DNA from: an uncultured Clostridium sp.
Lineage (GTDB): Bacteria; Bacillota; Clostridia; Clostridiales; Clostridiaceae
Direction of reading: 5' to 3'
Length of the DNA stretch: 64,000 nt
NCBI GenBank assembly: GCA_937927335.1
Contig: CALBDU010000035.1
Span: 106,273-170,272 of the forward strand
The position numbers and the translations under genes are program-made. Shown here piece after piece: positions 16,909 to 26,733 of the stretch. Position 1 is the stretch's first letter. The number at the start of each line of letters is the position of its first letter. The notes beneath the pieces were generated by a model that saw only the letters and a list, made by a program, of their open reading frames with translations, was not told where the DNA came from and searched no databases.

Positions 16909-18579
16909 TTAAACATCCATTTCCCTTAATTTTCTAACGCAGTAACCAGCTATTATTTTATATAATGTAAGGTCAATTATACCAAATATCGCAACAAGTT
17001 CAATAGCAAGAGTGAATATACCAGGGTGAATATACCTTACAAGCAATACTATGGCTGCTCCAACAGCAAAGCTGCCAAATAATGCAAGGATTCCGTTAAG
17101 GTTTTGTTTTACGGCCTTCTGCTCCGTATCCCAGTTCAGCTTAGGCATGGATACATCTATAATTATGCCTGCCAGGGCACTGAACATTATTCCAGGAGTA
17201 CTTACAGCCAGGCACAGCAGAACCAACCCGGGATTTAAGCCTAGCATTATTATGGCAACCGGTACCACCACAGCCATACCTGCAAGGCCCATCAATGCTC
17301 CTGAAAAAGCCTTTCCCATAAGCTGTGTTTTATAATCCACTGGAATATACTTTATAAAAAAAATATTCTGCCCTTCCCTGGATATTGCTGTGGAGGTAAT
17401 CATGTTTGATGCAGTGATAAATATGGCTGCGGCAAAGGCTGAAGCTGCTACCATGGGTTCTGCGCTGCTGCCTTTGATATATGGAAGCAAGGTTCGCAGT
17501 CCTTCTGTATTCTTTGGCTGGGCTATTGCCGGGAGAATTAAAAACACCGGCCACAAAAAATTCATTAGGATACAGTTTAAAAAGTACACCGGACTTCTGA
17601 AAAGCAGTTTAAGTTCTTTTACCATGTATGAATACACTGCCGGTCTATTTTTTGTTTTCTCATTAAATTCCCTGACTCCCAAATTTCTTCTTTTTGAAGC
17701 TGTTTCTGAAACACCGATAACTCCTTTGAAATAAAGGAGTTTCCCAAGAATTATAAAAACCCCATAGCACAAGGCTGTTATTCCAAGGAAGCTAATTAAA
17801 TAAAGGGCACCTGCTAACATTGAAGAATCCACCAGGGCATATACTGCTGTCTTAGTGGCAGGCAGGAGGCTGGATATGGTTCCTATGAGAGAATTATTGC
17901 CTTGCTTTAAAACTTCCATTATTTTTTCAGGATTATTCATGGTCACAGTGAACCTTTGCATATATATATTGGCCCCGAGAGCTATAGCCATGGCAAAAAC
18001 TCCGCCCATTATTCTGAACAAATCCTTATTTTTAGCTATGTTTGTAAACCTCATTATAACCATAACTATAGCCGATGCAGCTGCAAGGGGTATCACAGGC
18101 AGAGTAAGAAAAACAATGAGGCTGTATAGATAAAAAATAGCCTGCCCCCCGCTTTTGTACCCGTAAGCAGCTATTACAGGTACTAATATAAAAGCCTCAG
18201 TGATATATTCATATGCCAATACTACTGCAAATTTTGCACTTAAAATCTGTTCGGGCCTAAGGGGCAGCGGAAGCAGGTTTTCAATATCCCTGGAAAAATA
18301 AAAGGTGTTTATGGTATATATAATTCCAAAAAAGAAGATGGTTATTACTGCTATGAAAAGGGCCAGTGCTATTATAACCCCCTGTTGGTTTATTGTTTTC
18401 AATGCAGAATATGCAGCTGCCGTCATACTGAAAATGCCTGAAATCATTGGCAGAAAAGCTAAGATTATAATGACAGTTATTAAAACAGATTTCCTGAGTT
18501 TTTTCCTTCCACCCTTTGATGTACCTGTATCGCTGCCGTTTTTTAATAAGATTTTTGCAAGGATAAAAGTTTTATTCAT
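16909..18579 (-). CDS. ABC transporter permease (ABC-2-like, large)
   Basis: A 556-residue integral membrane protein with roughly twelve hydrophobic segments and a cytoplasmic N-terminus. It resembles the large clostridial permeases paired with CcmA-type ATPases: there is RDIENLLPLPLRPEQILSAK after the first two helices, and REGQNIFFIKYIPVDYKTQL in the second half, the same 'intracellular coupling' phrase repeated twice, suggesting a fused pair of half-permeases. Its ATG lies inside the end of the ATPase gene (8-bp overlap), so the two form one exporter. The cargo is unknown (antibiotic, peptide or lipid). Confidence 0.85.
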   Translation of the reverse strand: MNKTFILAKILLKNGSDTGTSKGGRKKLRKSVLITVIIILAFLPMISGIFSMTAAAYSALKTINQQGVIIALALFIAVITIFFFGIIYTINTFYFSRDIENLLPLPLRPEQILSAKFAVVLAYEYITEAFILVPVIAAYGYKSGGQAIFYLYSLIVFLTLPVIPLAAASAIVMVIMRFTNIAKNKDLFRIMGGVFAMAIALGANIYMQRFTVTMNNPEKIMEVLKQGNNSLIGTISSLLPATKTAVYALVDSSMLAGALYLISFLGITALCYGVFIILGKLLYFKGVIGVSETASKRRNLGVREFNEKTKNRPAVYSYMVKELKLLFRSPVYFLNCILMNFLWPVFLILPAIAQPKNTEGLRTLLPYIKGSSAEPMVAASAFAAAIFITASNMITSTAISREGQNIFFIKYIPVDYKTQLMGKAFSGALMGLAGMAVVVPVAIIMLGLNPGLVLLCLAVSTPGIMFSALAGIIIDVSMPKLNWDTEQKAVKQNLNGILALFGSFAVGAAIVLLVRYIHPGIFTLAIELVAIFGIIDLTLYKIIAGYCVRKLREMDV

Positions 18580-19297
18580 CTTCAGTCATCTCCAAAAACA
18601 TTCTTTCCAATGATGAATTTTCTTTAAAATGGTTTCTCATTTCATTAAGGGTTCCGGTAAAAATAATTTTCCCTTTATTAATAACAGCTACCCTGTCACA
18701 TATTCTTTCAGCGACCTCCAGGATATGGGTGGAAAAGAAAACTGTATTGCCTTTTTCAGCATGGTTCCTCATCATTTCCTTAAGGCTATAGGAGGATTTC
18801 GGGTCCAAGCCTGTCATTGGCTCATCAAGTATCCATACTGAAGGATTATGTACAAGGGCCCCCATAATGATAATTTTCTGTCTCATGCCGTGGGAATAGC
18901 TCTGTATTTGATCTCCCATGGCATTTTCCATTTCAAACCTGGCGCTGAGCTGCTGTATTCTTTCCAGCCTCAGCCCTCTTGGCACCTGATACATATCAGA
19001 TATAAAATTCAGATACTCAATACCCTTCAGCCTTAAGAACATATCCGGGCTATCTGGTACAAACCCAAACTGTTTTTTTGCTTCCAATGGACTATCCTTG
19101 ATATTGACGCCATTAATTTCAATACTGCCTGAATCGGCATTTAAAATACCTGTTATAAGCTTTATAGTAGTGGTTTTTCCCGCCCCATTGGGGCCTAAAA
19201 AACCGAATACCTCTCCATTTTTTATGGAAATGCTGATATTGTCTACAGCCTTGTTGCTGCCTCCATATGTCTTGCTGACATTTAAAAGTTCTATCAT
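18572..19297 (-). CDS. ABC transporter ATP-binding protein (CcmA type)
   Basis: A 241-residue ATPase. Walker A is GPNGAGKTTT (~36-45). The Q loop is in KKQFGFVPDSPDMF, and the ABC signature is the SHGMRQK variant usual in this exporter subfamily. Walker B/D-loop is WILDEPMTGLDP and the H loop is FFSTHILE. The ribosome binding site is TTGGAGGTGGG. It is first of a unit ATPase-permease-DegV(-L,D-transpeptidase), and lies just downstream of a hairpin and a possible 14-codon leader. Confidence 0.92.
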   Translation of the reverse strand: MIELLNVSKTYGGSNKAVDNISISIKNGEVFGFLGPNGAGKTTTIKLITGILNADSGSIEINGVNIKDSPLEAKKQFGFVPDSPDMFLRLKGIEYLNFISDMYQVPRGLRLERIQQLSARFEMENAMGDQIQSYSHGMRQKIIIMGALVHNPSVWILDEPMTGLDPKSSYSLKEMMRNHAEKGNTVFFSTHILEVAERICDRVAVINKGKIIFTGTLNEMRNHFKENSSLERMFLEMTEDE

Positions 19298-19329
19298 AAG
19301 CCCACCTCCAAATTTTGGATAAATAAAAC

Positions 19330-19351
19330 AGCCGGCACTACTGCGCCGACT
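19330..19351 (-). terminator. Hairpin terminator/attenuator upstream of the ABC exporter
   Basis: A 7-bp stem (AGTCGGC / GCCGGCT, one G-U) with an 8-nt loop is followed on the minus strand by GTTTTATTTAT. It lies between a 14-codon ORF and the ABC ATPase gene. Confidence 0.55.
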
Positions 19352-19358
19352 TTAATTA

Positions 19359-19403
19359 TTATTTATCTACATTGTGACAGAATAATGCAATCCGCTTAAA
19401 CAT
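19359..19403 (-). CDS. Possible 14-residue leader peptide
   Basis: Immediately after a strong GGAGG (19411-19415, 7-nt spacing) an ATG opens a 14-codon frame, MFKRIALFCHNVDK, ending in TAA. The stop is 8 nt before a terminator-like hairpin and 62 nt before the ABC ATPase start. The good ribosome binding site and position suggest translation, possibly as an attenuation leader for the exporter. The ORF is short enough to be chance, and no homologue is known to me. Confidence 0.4.
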   Translation of the reverse strand: MFKRIALFCHNVDK

Positions 19404-19468
19404 AATTATTCCTCCATAAAAATGTTCTTAAAGTAATAATAAAACAAAAACCTGATAAAATCCAGTGG

Positions 19469-22400
19469 TTACACATATATATCTGAAAATTCAATTTTTA
19501 CCCTTTCGATTTTATCCTCATGGGTTTCAGAAATACTCTCCTCTTTTATGTTAATATTCTCCGCTGCCATCACGGGCAAAGTAACAATGAACTCTGAGCC
19601 TTTGCCAGGCTCACTTCTTACGGTTATCTCACCTTTATGCATATCAACAAGGGATTTAACCAGGGATAAGCCTATGCCGCTGCCCTCATTTTCTCTGGTA
19701 AAGGACTTATCCAGTTGTACAAACCTTTTAAATATTTCACTTTTCTTTTCTTCTGGTATACCTATGCCTGTATCCTTTACACTGATAGAAATCTTATCAT
19801 AAAAATCATTCAGGTTAACATAAATATAACCCTTAGCTGGAGTGAATTTAATTGCATTGGATAAAAGGTTAAGCATAATCCTTTCAATTTTATCCTTGTC
19901 AAAGCATATGTATTTTTCCTCCACCTCGGTATCAAAAATTACACTTATTCCCTTACTCTCTGCAAAGGTTACTACAGACATGGTAATTCCCTCGATAAAG
20001 TTTACAATATCCCCTTTAATAAATTCAGGTGTAAGATACCCGGAATCAATTTTTGTAATGTCAATTAAATTGTTTATAAGTCTTAAAAGGCGATAGCAGT
20101 TTTGTTTTGTCATACCCATATATTTATTGAACCTGCTGCTGATATCAGACTTAATCTGGTTCTTTAAAACCAGCTCACACATCTGATGGGAGCTTAAAAT
20201 TACATTTAACGGGGTTCTGAGCTCATGTGAAATATTTGCTATGAATTCAGTCTTCATCCTGTCATACTCCATTACCTCCTCCAGCTTCCTTGTGCTCTCC
20301 CTGTACCTCTGCCTAAGCTCTTCAGTTTTCTCTTTATCCGTTATATTCCTGGCCACCACCACTAAAGCTTTATTCTCACCCTGCGAATTAAATACAGGAT
20401 TTTTAACTATGTCAAAATAGTTTTCCTCACCCCTCCCATTAATTAGCTTTTCGTTGAACCTCATTTCCCTGCCGGCAATAAGGGTAATTTTGTCCATCTC
20501 CTCTATCCTTTTAAAGGTTTCCTTATTCTTATCAACCAGACAGTATAGTTCATTATTTGTTTTGTTCCTGTAGTCAATTCCCTCCAGTCCCAAAAGCTTC
20601 AAGGCTGCTTCATTTATTTCCACATACCTGCCCTGACCATCCTTGAAGGTAATGCAGTCCGTTGTATTATTTATTAATGTTCTCAGCCTGCTTTCACTTT
20701 CCTGAAGAGCCTCCTCCACTGCCTTTCTTTCCCGGTCCTCCTGCTTTAGCAGATTTAATGCGGTTTCCAGTTCATCTGTTCTTTCTCTAACCAAGTTTTC
20801 CAGTTCTTCATTCATTTCCTTTATTGAATTGTACATTGAAGCATTTTCCATGGCAGTTGCCGCCTGGGATGTAAGGAGTTTTAATATTTCTATGGTATTT
20901 TTGCTGAAAGCGGCTCTTATAAGGTTGTTTTCTAAATATAATATGGCTTTGATCTTGCTGCCGCAGCATATTGGGATACAAAGCACCGATTTAACATTAT
21001 TGTCTGTTACATATTTTTCACCAAAATAAAACTGGGATTTTATAGCATCATCTATAGCAACAGGTTCTTTTATTCTTGAAACATAGTAAATCACGGTTTT
21101 TAATACATTCATATAGTTTTCCAGTGGTATTTTAGCTGAAAATAATTCTATATCCAAATTATTTGAGAAAGTATCTGCAATTACATAAAGCCTGTTGTCG
21201 TTTTCGGTAATAAAGCAGCACCTTTCTGCTCCGGCCCTCTCCATCATAAGCCTTATAAGCTTTTTTATGAGCTGGTTATAGTCTATTTCATTTGTAATTA
21301 TCTGTGCCGATTTGAACATCGCATTTAAATCAATATTAAAATTTTTAGCCTTTTGCCATTTGAATATTCCCTGATAGCTGCTTTTCAGCTTTTCAGCTTT
21401 TATTTTATAGCCCCAGTATTCGTAATGCTTTATGCAGTTATTGTAATGCATGGAGGCTGTCTTGTTAATACTTTGGGATAAATAATACTTAAAAGCAAGT
21501 TCACTGCATAAAGCAGCCAGATTCCTATCCTCATCTATATCTGCCTGCTGCAGGGCCTTCTCATAAAGCTGCATAGCCTTTACATCCCTGCCAGTTACTC
21601 TGCAGTATTCAGCCTCAGCCAAAAGGCACATCCCATTTTCACCAAATGCCGGCTTGTAAGCCTTCAGCTTCTCATTCATATCCGTTAGTATATTTCTGAA
21701 TTTACTGTCGCCAGTGCTGTTAAATAATGCAGCTGCTGTTAACGCATATATGTAGTAGCATACCATCTTTAAAGGATTATTATCCCTGATATTTAAATAA
21801 CAGTTTACCTTATCAAGATATTGCAGGGCTAATTGGTATTCTTCCATTATATAGCATTGCATGGCCTTGAAGGTATAGTATAGGAACTTTATCCTTATCT
21901 TTACGCCATTGTCCTCAAAGCTTCCAACAGCATGGTCACTGGCAGCACCCATTAAATTGGAAATATCCTGGCTGAGCATATGCAAATTGCTCTGGGTTTT
22001 AAAATCCTTATGCTGGGGTGCATATCTGGCCTTGTCAAAGGCAGATTTCACATTTTCAAGCTTTTCTCCAAATATGTACCGAATATAAAGCAATGAAATA
22101 GCTGCATTGGCGGCATAAATAAAATCTCCGCATTTAACAGCTGCATTATAGGCTTCTTTTAAATAGTCGGCACTTTTCTTTAAGCCATACTGATGAAAGC
22201 ATATCTTTAAGCCGAAAACTAGTTTAACTCTGCAGTCCAGCTCCACATTATCATATATTCTATTTAGCTCCAGAGCCAGTTTGCCAAAGCTGCTTCCAAG
22301 CTCCAGTTCCCCTTTGTCTATGAGTTCTCCACCAAAGCATGCATAGCCGAAGGCTGATGCCGACATATTACCATAGTAGCTAGAAATTTTATACATTCTT

Positions 22401-24862
22401 ACAGCAGAAACCATGCATAAATTTTCTTTGCAGCTTAAATATCCAAGGAGCCACAGGCTGCTATATATTTCCATCAATAAACACTTGTCTGCATTGGCAT
22501 TTTTCTCCTGCTGCAATAGCATCATTGGGTCCTTTCCTCTTAGGCTCTTAACTAGTTTTCTGAATTCCTCCCTGATTTTCTTTTTATTTAAATAATATTT
22601 TGCCATAGATCCGCTTTCCATCATATTTATTGCCCGATAGGACAAATTAATGGCAGACTGGATTTTATTCCACCTGGTATACTGCTTGATCATTATGTTA
22701 TATATTCTGCACTTTTCAATGGTAGTTCTTGATATACAGAGGAGCAGTTCGCTATAGTAATCGGCCTTGTTAAATTCTGCAATGGAATAATAGCAATTTA
22801 TGGCATTAACATATATATCCCAGGCCAGCTGATGATGCTTATTTCTAAAATTGGAATCCATATAACCTAGAGCAATGTCAAAATACCCTGCCGCTTCGTT
22901 ATATGCGTATGTACCGGCAGCTTTAAGCCCACCCTCATAATACAGCTTCACAAGACTAAGTATTTCCTTTTCTCCATTTATCCGGTCCCTGCAAATATTG
23001 AAATAATATAAAAGGTCGAAAATTTTCACTTTTGAAGTATTGTGTGAATATTCATCAGCAATAGCTCTGGCAATTTTAAAGTTGATGTTTTGCTTTTCCT
23101 CCAGTGTCAGAATATTATTAACAGCATCTGTAATTTTCCTATCTGCTATTACAAATTCACCTGGCTCAAGCTCTATAATAAGTTCTTCCCTTATACATAC
23201 CAATGCAATATCCATAATTTCACTGGTGGTACTATGGCAGATTTCAGATATAGTTTGGATTAGGAAGCTATCTTTAAAACAGCATGCAATTTTTAAAAAT
23301 TCAATTACTTCCAAAGGCATATCCTTAATCCTTCTGCTTATTAAATTAACAAGCTTCTCTTTCCCCGGCAGCATGCCAACCTGCTCTGCATTCCAATCCC
23401 AGCTGCCCTTTTCATAGTTGTACTCCATAAAACAGCGCTGGTTTATATCCTTAATAAATTTGTTTATAAAATACAGATTGCCCTGGGTTTTTATTTTTAC
23501 AATAGCTGTGAGCTCCTCCAATTTATTGATCTGATAGGAGTAGCAGTCCAAAAGTATTGCACTTATTTCTTCCTGTGCCAGCGGCTCCATGACAACTGTT
23601 TCAATTTTAACTCCACAGTGGTTAAATTGTTCAGTAAAACTGTGGAATTCCCCTGAGTCCTCTTCACTGTCCGTCCAGGTGCAAACCAATAGCAAATTTT
23701 TTATATTTGAACCTATAAGAAGGGAGTTTATAAATTGCAGTGTTTCATCGTCAATCCATTGAGCATTGTCAACAGCTATCATAAATATATGATTGTTTTC
23801 TGTAAAGATTTTTATAAGCTTTTTGCAAATATCCTTAAAACTTAAAAACACACGATAATCATTTATATTTTCAACTTCATAGTCATTCCCCAGAACAAGC
23901 TTTAAGCCTGGTATATATTCAGAAACAACCTTAACATTAGAGCCCAGGCCGTTAAGCAGCCTATATCTCCAGGAAGCTATAGTGCTTTCATTTTCCATAA
24001 GTATTCTGTTTATTAATGTGGTGAATTGCTCCATTATATGAAAATAGGATATTGGCTCACGATTTTTTTTCATGTTTATAGAGATACAGTAATCATTTTT
24101 AGAATACAAGTTTTTTTGTATCTCTTTAACAACTGAGCTTTTTCCCGTACCAGATTCCCCTTTTAACATTAGGAAATAATTTTTTCCATTACCGGTGTTG
24201 TTATATAAATCACTTAATTTTTCCTTTAAAAACTTTCTTCCAAAATACTTCTTTGGAATAATTAAATTGCTTGCTATATCCTTCTGACCAAGTTCAAAGC
24301 TGTTTATGAAGCCCATATGGGTATTATGGTAAAGGCATCTTTCCAGATCGGACTTTAAGCCCATATAGGTTAAGTATCGATTTGCCGGGTTTTTATTTAC
24401 AAGCTTTTTTATGATGTCCCATATAATTTTGTGAAACTCCCTTGTCTTGCCGACTGGTTCCTGAAATTCGCTGGTAAAATGGTCATATATTGTTTCCAGT
24501 ATGTCCTCACCTTTAATCAGAAGGGTTCCGGTAACCATTTCATAGTATATTACACCCAGGGTATAAAAATCCTTTCTGAAGTCACATTTAACATTTAGAA
24601 TGCCTGTTTCTTCCGGAGACATGTATTGCACAGGCTTACTTTTCCCTGATCTGTTAATAAGCTTTGCAGTTATGTTGTTTTCATCCTTGGTAATAATTAT
24701 GTTTTCCGGGTAAAGTGCATAATTGTTAATTCCTTTTTGCTGCAGTTCTATCAATGTATTTACAATTGAAAGAGCTGTTTTTAAAAAGAATTCCACACTG
24801 ATTTTTTTAGTGTTGATTATTTCCCTCAATGACTGTTCAGCAAATTTGCAAGTATTTAACAA
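19469..24862 (-). CDS. Hybrid pseudokinase / AAA ATPase / GAF-PAS sensor histidine kinase
   Basis: A 1797-residue cytosolic signalling protein of the trifunctional 'Ser/Thr kinase-ATPase-histidine kinase' type. Order: residues ~30-180 a kinase C-lobe remnant (MSPEETGILN, RKDFYTLGVIYYEMVTG); ~205-480 an AAA-like ATPase with Walker A GESGTGKSS (Lys241) and IAVDNAQWIDD; ~600-1170 a helical TPR-like region; ~1180-1342 GAF; ~1390-1510 PAS; HisKA with His1546 in NISHELRTP; ~1650-1770 HATPase (DTGIGIPEEKK, GSGIGLSLVK). The kinase N-lobe is absent and the HRD Asp position reads YALYPENI, so the kinase is probably dead. The start is a TTG after a G7 tract. No response regulator is adjacent. Confidence 0.9.
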   Translation of the reverse strand: MLNTCKFAEQSLREIINTKKISVEFFLKTALSIVNTLIELQQKGINNYALYPENIIITKDENNITAKLINRSGKSKPVQYMSPEETGILNVKCDFRKDFYTLGVIYYEMVTGTLLIKGEDILETIYDHFTSEFQEPVGKTREFHKIIWDIIKKLVNKNPANRYLTYMGLKSDLERCLYHNTHMGFINSFELGQKDIASNLIIPKKYFGRKFLKEKLSDLYNNTGNGKNYFLMLKGESGTGKSSVVKEIQKNLYSKNDYCISINMKKNREPISYFHIMEQFTTLINRILMENESTIASWRYRLLNGLGSNVKVVSEYIPGLKLVLGNDYEVENINDYRVFLSFKDICKKLIKIFTENNHIFMIAVDNAQWIDDETLQFINSLLIGSNIKNLLLVCTWTDSEEDSGEFHSFTEQFNHCGVKIETVVMEPLAQEEISAILLDCYSYQINKLEELTAIVKIKTQGNLYFINKFIKDINQRCFMEYNYEKGSWDWNAEQVGMLPGKEKLVNLISRRIKDMPLEVIEFLKIACCFKDSFLIQTISEICHSTTSEIMDIALVCIREELIIELEPGEFVIADRKITDAVNNILTLEEKQNINFKIARAIADEYSHNTSKVKIFDLLYYFNICRDRINGEKEILSLVKLYYEGGLKAAGTYAYNEAAGYFDIALGYMDSNFRNKHHQLAWDIYVNAINCYYSIAEFNKADYYSELLLCISRTTIEKCRIYNIMIKQYTRWNKIQSAINLSYRAINMMESGSMAKYYLNKKKIREEFRKLVKSLRGKDPMMLLQQEKNANADKCLLMEIYSSLWLLGYLSCKENLCMVSAVRMYKISSYYGNMSASAFGYACFGGELIDKGELELGSSFGKLALELNRIYDNVELDCRVKLVFGLKICFHQYGLKKSADYLKEAYNAAVKCGDFIYAANAAISLLYIRYIFGEKLENVKSAFDKARYAPQHKDFKTQSNLHMLSQDISNLMGAASDHAVGSFEDNGVKIRIKFLYYTFKAMQCYIMEEYQLALQYLDKVNCYLNIRDNNPLKMVCYYIYALTAAALFNSTGDSKFRNILTDMNEKLKAYKPAFGENGMCLLAEAEYCRVTGRDVKAMQLYEKALQQADIDEDRNLAALCSELAFKYYLSQSINKTASMHYNNCIKHYEYWGYKIKAEKLKSSYQGIFKWQKAKNFNIDLNAMFKSAQIITNEIDYNQLIKKLIRLMMERAGAERCCFITENDNRLYVIADTFSNNLDIELFSAKIPLENYMNVLKTVIYYVSRIKEPVAIDDAIKSQFYFGEKYVTDNNVKSVLCIPICCGSKIKAILYLENNLIRAAFSKNTIEILKLLTSQAATAMENASMYNSIKEMNEELENLVRERTDELETALNLLKQEDRERKAVEEALQESESRLRTLINNTTDCITFKDGQGRYVEINEAALKLLGLEGIDYRNKTNNELYCLVDKNKETFKRIEEMDKITLIAGREMRFNEKLINGRGEENYFDIVKNPVFNSQGENKALVVVARNITDKEKTEELRQRYRESTRKLEEVMEYDRMKTEFIANISHELRTPLNVILSSHQMCELVLKNQIKSDISSRFNKYMGMTKQNCYRLLRLINNLIDITKIDSGYLTPEFIKGDIVNFIEGITMSVVTFAESKGISVIFDTEVEEKYICFDKDKIERIMLNLLSNAIKFTPAKGYIYVNLNDFYDKISISVKDTGIGIPEEKKSEIFKRFVQLDKSFTRENEGSGIGLSLVKSLVDMHKGEITVRSEPGKGSEFIVTLPVMAAENINIKEESISETHEDKIERVKIEFSDIYV

Positions 24863-24975
24863 ATAATCCCCCCCTAAACCATTCAGAATATTGCCAATAT
24901 TTACATTTTACCATAATTTTTGGTTAATATATATATAATCTTACAATTTTACCACTCAATTAGCAGGTAAAAAAA

Positions 24976-25000
24976 TAAAGCATGCATAATACATGCTTTA
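24976..25000 (-). terminator. Terminator between the chemotaxis receptor and the hybrid kinase
   Basis: The 9-bp stem TAAAGCATG / CATGCTTTA with a 7-nt loop is followed on the minus strand by TTTTTTTACC. It terminates the 25006-26697 gene and implies a separate promoter for the kinase. Confidence 0.8.
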
Positions 25001-25005
25001 CTGAT

Positions 25006-26697
25006 TTACAATTTAAATTTATTTGCGCGGTCTATCATATTTTTTGCCATCACATTCAAGTTTTCTGCAGTGCCGGCTACCTTCCTTGAAGCGGTATTTA
25101 CCGTTTCCACTGACTGGGATATGGCTTCTGCAGAGCTGGCGGCTTCATCCGCGGATTTTGTAAGTTCCTTTACCTTCACTATTATAGCATTCTTTTCATC
25201 ATCAATACTTATGGCCGAATCCTTAATCTGCTTTACCTTTGGCACTATTATCTCAATAGAATCAATAATTGATCTGAAGGACATCAGTGATGTTTCAATT
25301 ACATTAACCTGGTTGTTAAGCTTATCTGAAACATCCTCTGTGGTTGTTACAGCTTCCCTTGAATTAGATGAAATATTTTTTATAAGCTCATTTATCTGCT
25401 GGGATGAATCCTTTGACTGCTCTGAAAGCTTTCGTATTTCATCGGCCACTACACTGAAGCCTCTTCCAGCTTCCCCAGCCCTGGAAGCCTCAATGGCCGC
25501 ATTTAAGGCCAGCAGGTTTGTTTGGTCCGCCACACCGTTTATGATTCCTGTAATATCAGATATCTTTTCAATTTGACCACTTAGCACCATAATCTTATCT
25601 GAAAGATTTCTGAATATATCTTTTATATCAGATAACTGCCCCACCAGGGAATGGAGCTCCACATTTCCGCTTTGTGCCATATCATCTATGGTTTTAACCT
25701 TGGAATCCGCATCCTCTGTAAGGTCAAGGATTGCATCTATGTCTCCACCGAATTTTGTCAGGTTTCCTGCTATATTATTCAGGCTTTTAGCCTGATTAGC
25801 CGCCCCTTTAGATATAATATGCACCATATCCGTCACTTCATCCGTAGAGGCAGACATCTCGCTGGATATGGAGGATAGATCTTCCACCCCTTCCATTACC
25901 AGATTGGAATTGTCTTTTAATTTTGAAAGAAGATTTGAGCTGTTTTTTCTAACTTTCTCTATATCTGCTGCAATTAAGGCAATTTCATCATTGGAACTTA
26001 TCTCCAATGGAATTGATAAATCACCTGCAGCCATTTTGCCAAGACAATCCTTTAAATGTGACATATTCCTGCTGAGCTTCTTTGAAAAGTTTAAAGCCAT
26101 CACTACTGCTGCTGCAATAACTACTAAAACCGCAAATATGGTAGTGGTTACCAGCATCTTTATTATTTCCTGAAACATTGCCACATCCTGGTCTGCTCCT
26201 ACAATAGCTACAACCTTTCCGCTGGAATCCTTAACCGGTGCATATGCAGACAGCAGGGTGCCATCTTCATCTGTGGTAATATTCTTCGAGCTTACCACTT
26301 CACCGTTAAAGGCCCTTTTCATATCCTCATCCAATGGGTAGGTTTCCCCCAGGTCATAGGCGTCTGTAGCTGCTGCATCCACAATATATGCTGCGTTGTT
26401 GTCATCCTGCAGCCTGAAGGTATACAAGAATCTCACATTGCTGTCAGCCTTAAATTTAATCATGGCATCATAAACACTTTTGAAGCTTTCGCTGTCCATA
26501 TTGTTCTCACTAACAATAGCACTAAGCTTGTCCCCATCGATGATCTTTGCAGCATCCTCCACTGTCTGTCTGGATATTACCTGCATGTCTGAATATACGT
26601 AATTAAATATGTAAAAATAGGACGCAATAAAAATAGTAATGGAAATTAAAGCAGTAATAATCGAAAGACCTAAAATTTTCTTTCCTAGTTTTGTCAT
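25006..26697 (-). CDS. Methyl-accepting chemotaxis protein with Cache-like sensor
   Basis: A 563-residue transmembrane receptor. TM1 is at ~6-28, and the extracytoplasmic Cache-like domain at ~35-180 (MKRAFNGEVVSSKNI, SAYAPVKDSSGKVVAIVGAD). TM2 is at ~185-208, HAMP at ~210-265, and the signalling hairpin follows with the tip NLLALNAAIEASRAGEAGRG. The C-terminus ends NKFKL without a CheR-tethering pentapeptide. The ATG at 26697 follows a GGGGG by 8 nt and is preferred over starts at 26715/26712. The ligand is unknown; Cache receptors often sense small organic acids or amino acids. Confidence 0.9.
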   Translation of the reverse strand: MTKLGKKILGLSIITALISITIFIASYFYIFNYVYSDMQVISRQTVEDAAKIIDGDKLSAIVSENNMDSESFKSVYDAMIKFKADSNVRFLYTFRLQDDNNAAYIVDAAATDAYDLGETYPLDEDMKRAFNGEVVSSKNITTDEDGTLLSAYAPVKDSSGKVVAIVGADQDVAMFQEIIKMLVTTTIFAVLVVIAAAVVMALNFSKKLSRNMSHLKDCLGKMAAGDLSIPLEISSNDEIALIAADIEKVRKNSSNLLSKLKDNSNLVMEGVEDLSSISSEMSASTDEVTDMVHIISKGAANQAKSLNNIAGNLTKFGGDIDAILDLTEDADSKVKTIDDMAQSGNVELHSLVGQLSDIKDIFRNLSDKIMVLSGQIEKISDITGIINGVADQTNLLALNAAIEASRAGEAGRGFSVVADEIRKLSEQSKDSSQQINELIKNISSNSREAVTTTEDVSDKLNNQVNVIETSLMSFRSIIDSIEIIVPKVKQIKDSAISIDDEKNAIIVKVKELTKSADEAASSAEAISQSVETVNTASRKVAGTAENLNVMAKNMIDRANKFKL

Positions 26698-26733
26698 GAT
26701 ATTGACCCCCATCACAGCAATATTTGATTTTAT

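Noticed and set aside
18572..19297. Degenerate signature SHGMRQK as evidence of a dead ABC ATPase
   Set aside because: This variant is usual in CcmA-type exporters; all other motifs are intact.
25070..25576. 168-codon plus-strand frame within the chemotaxis receptor at 25-26.7 kb
   Set aside because: Same antisense artefact of a signalling-domain coiled coil.
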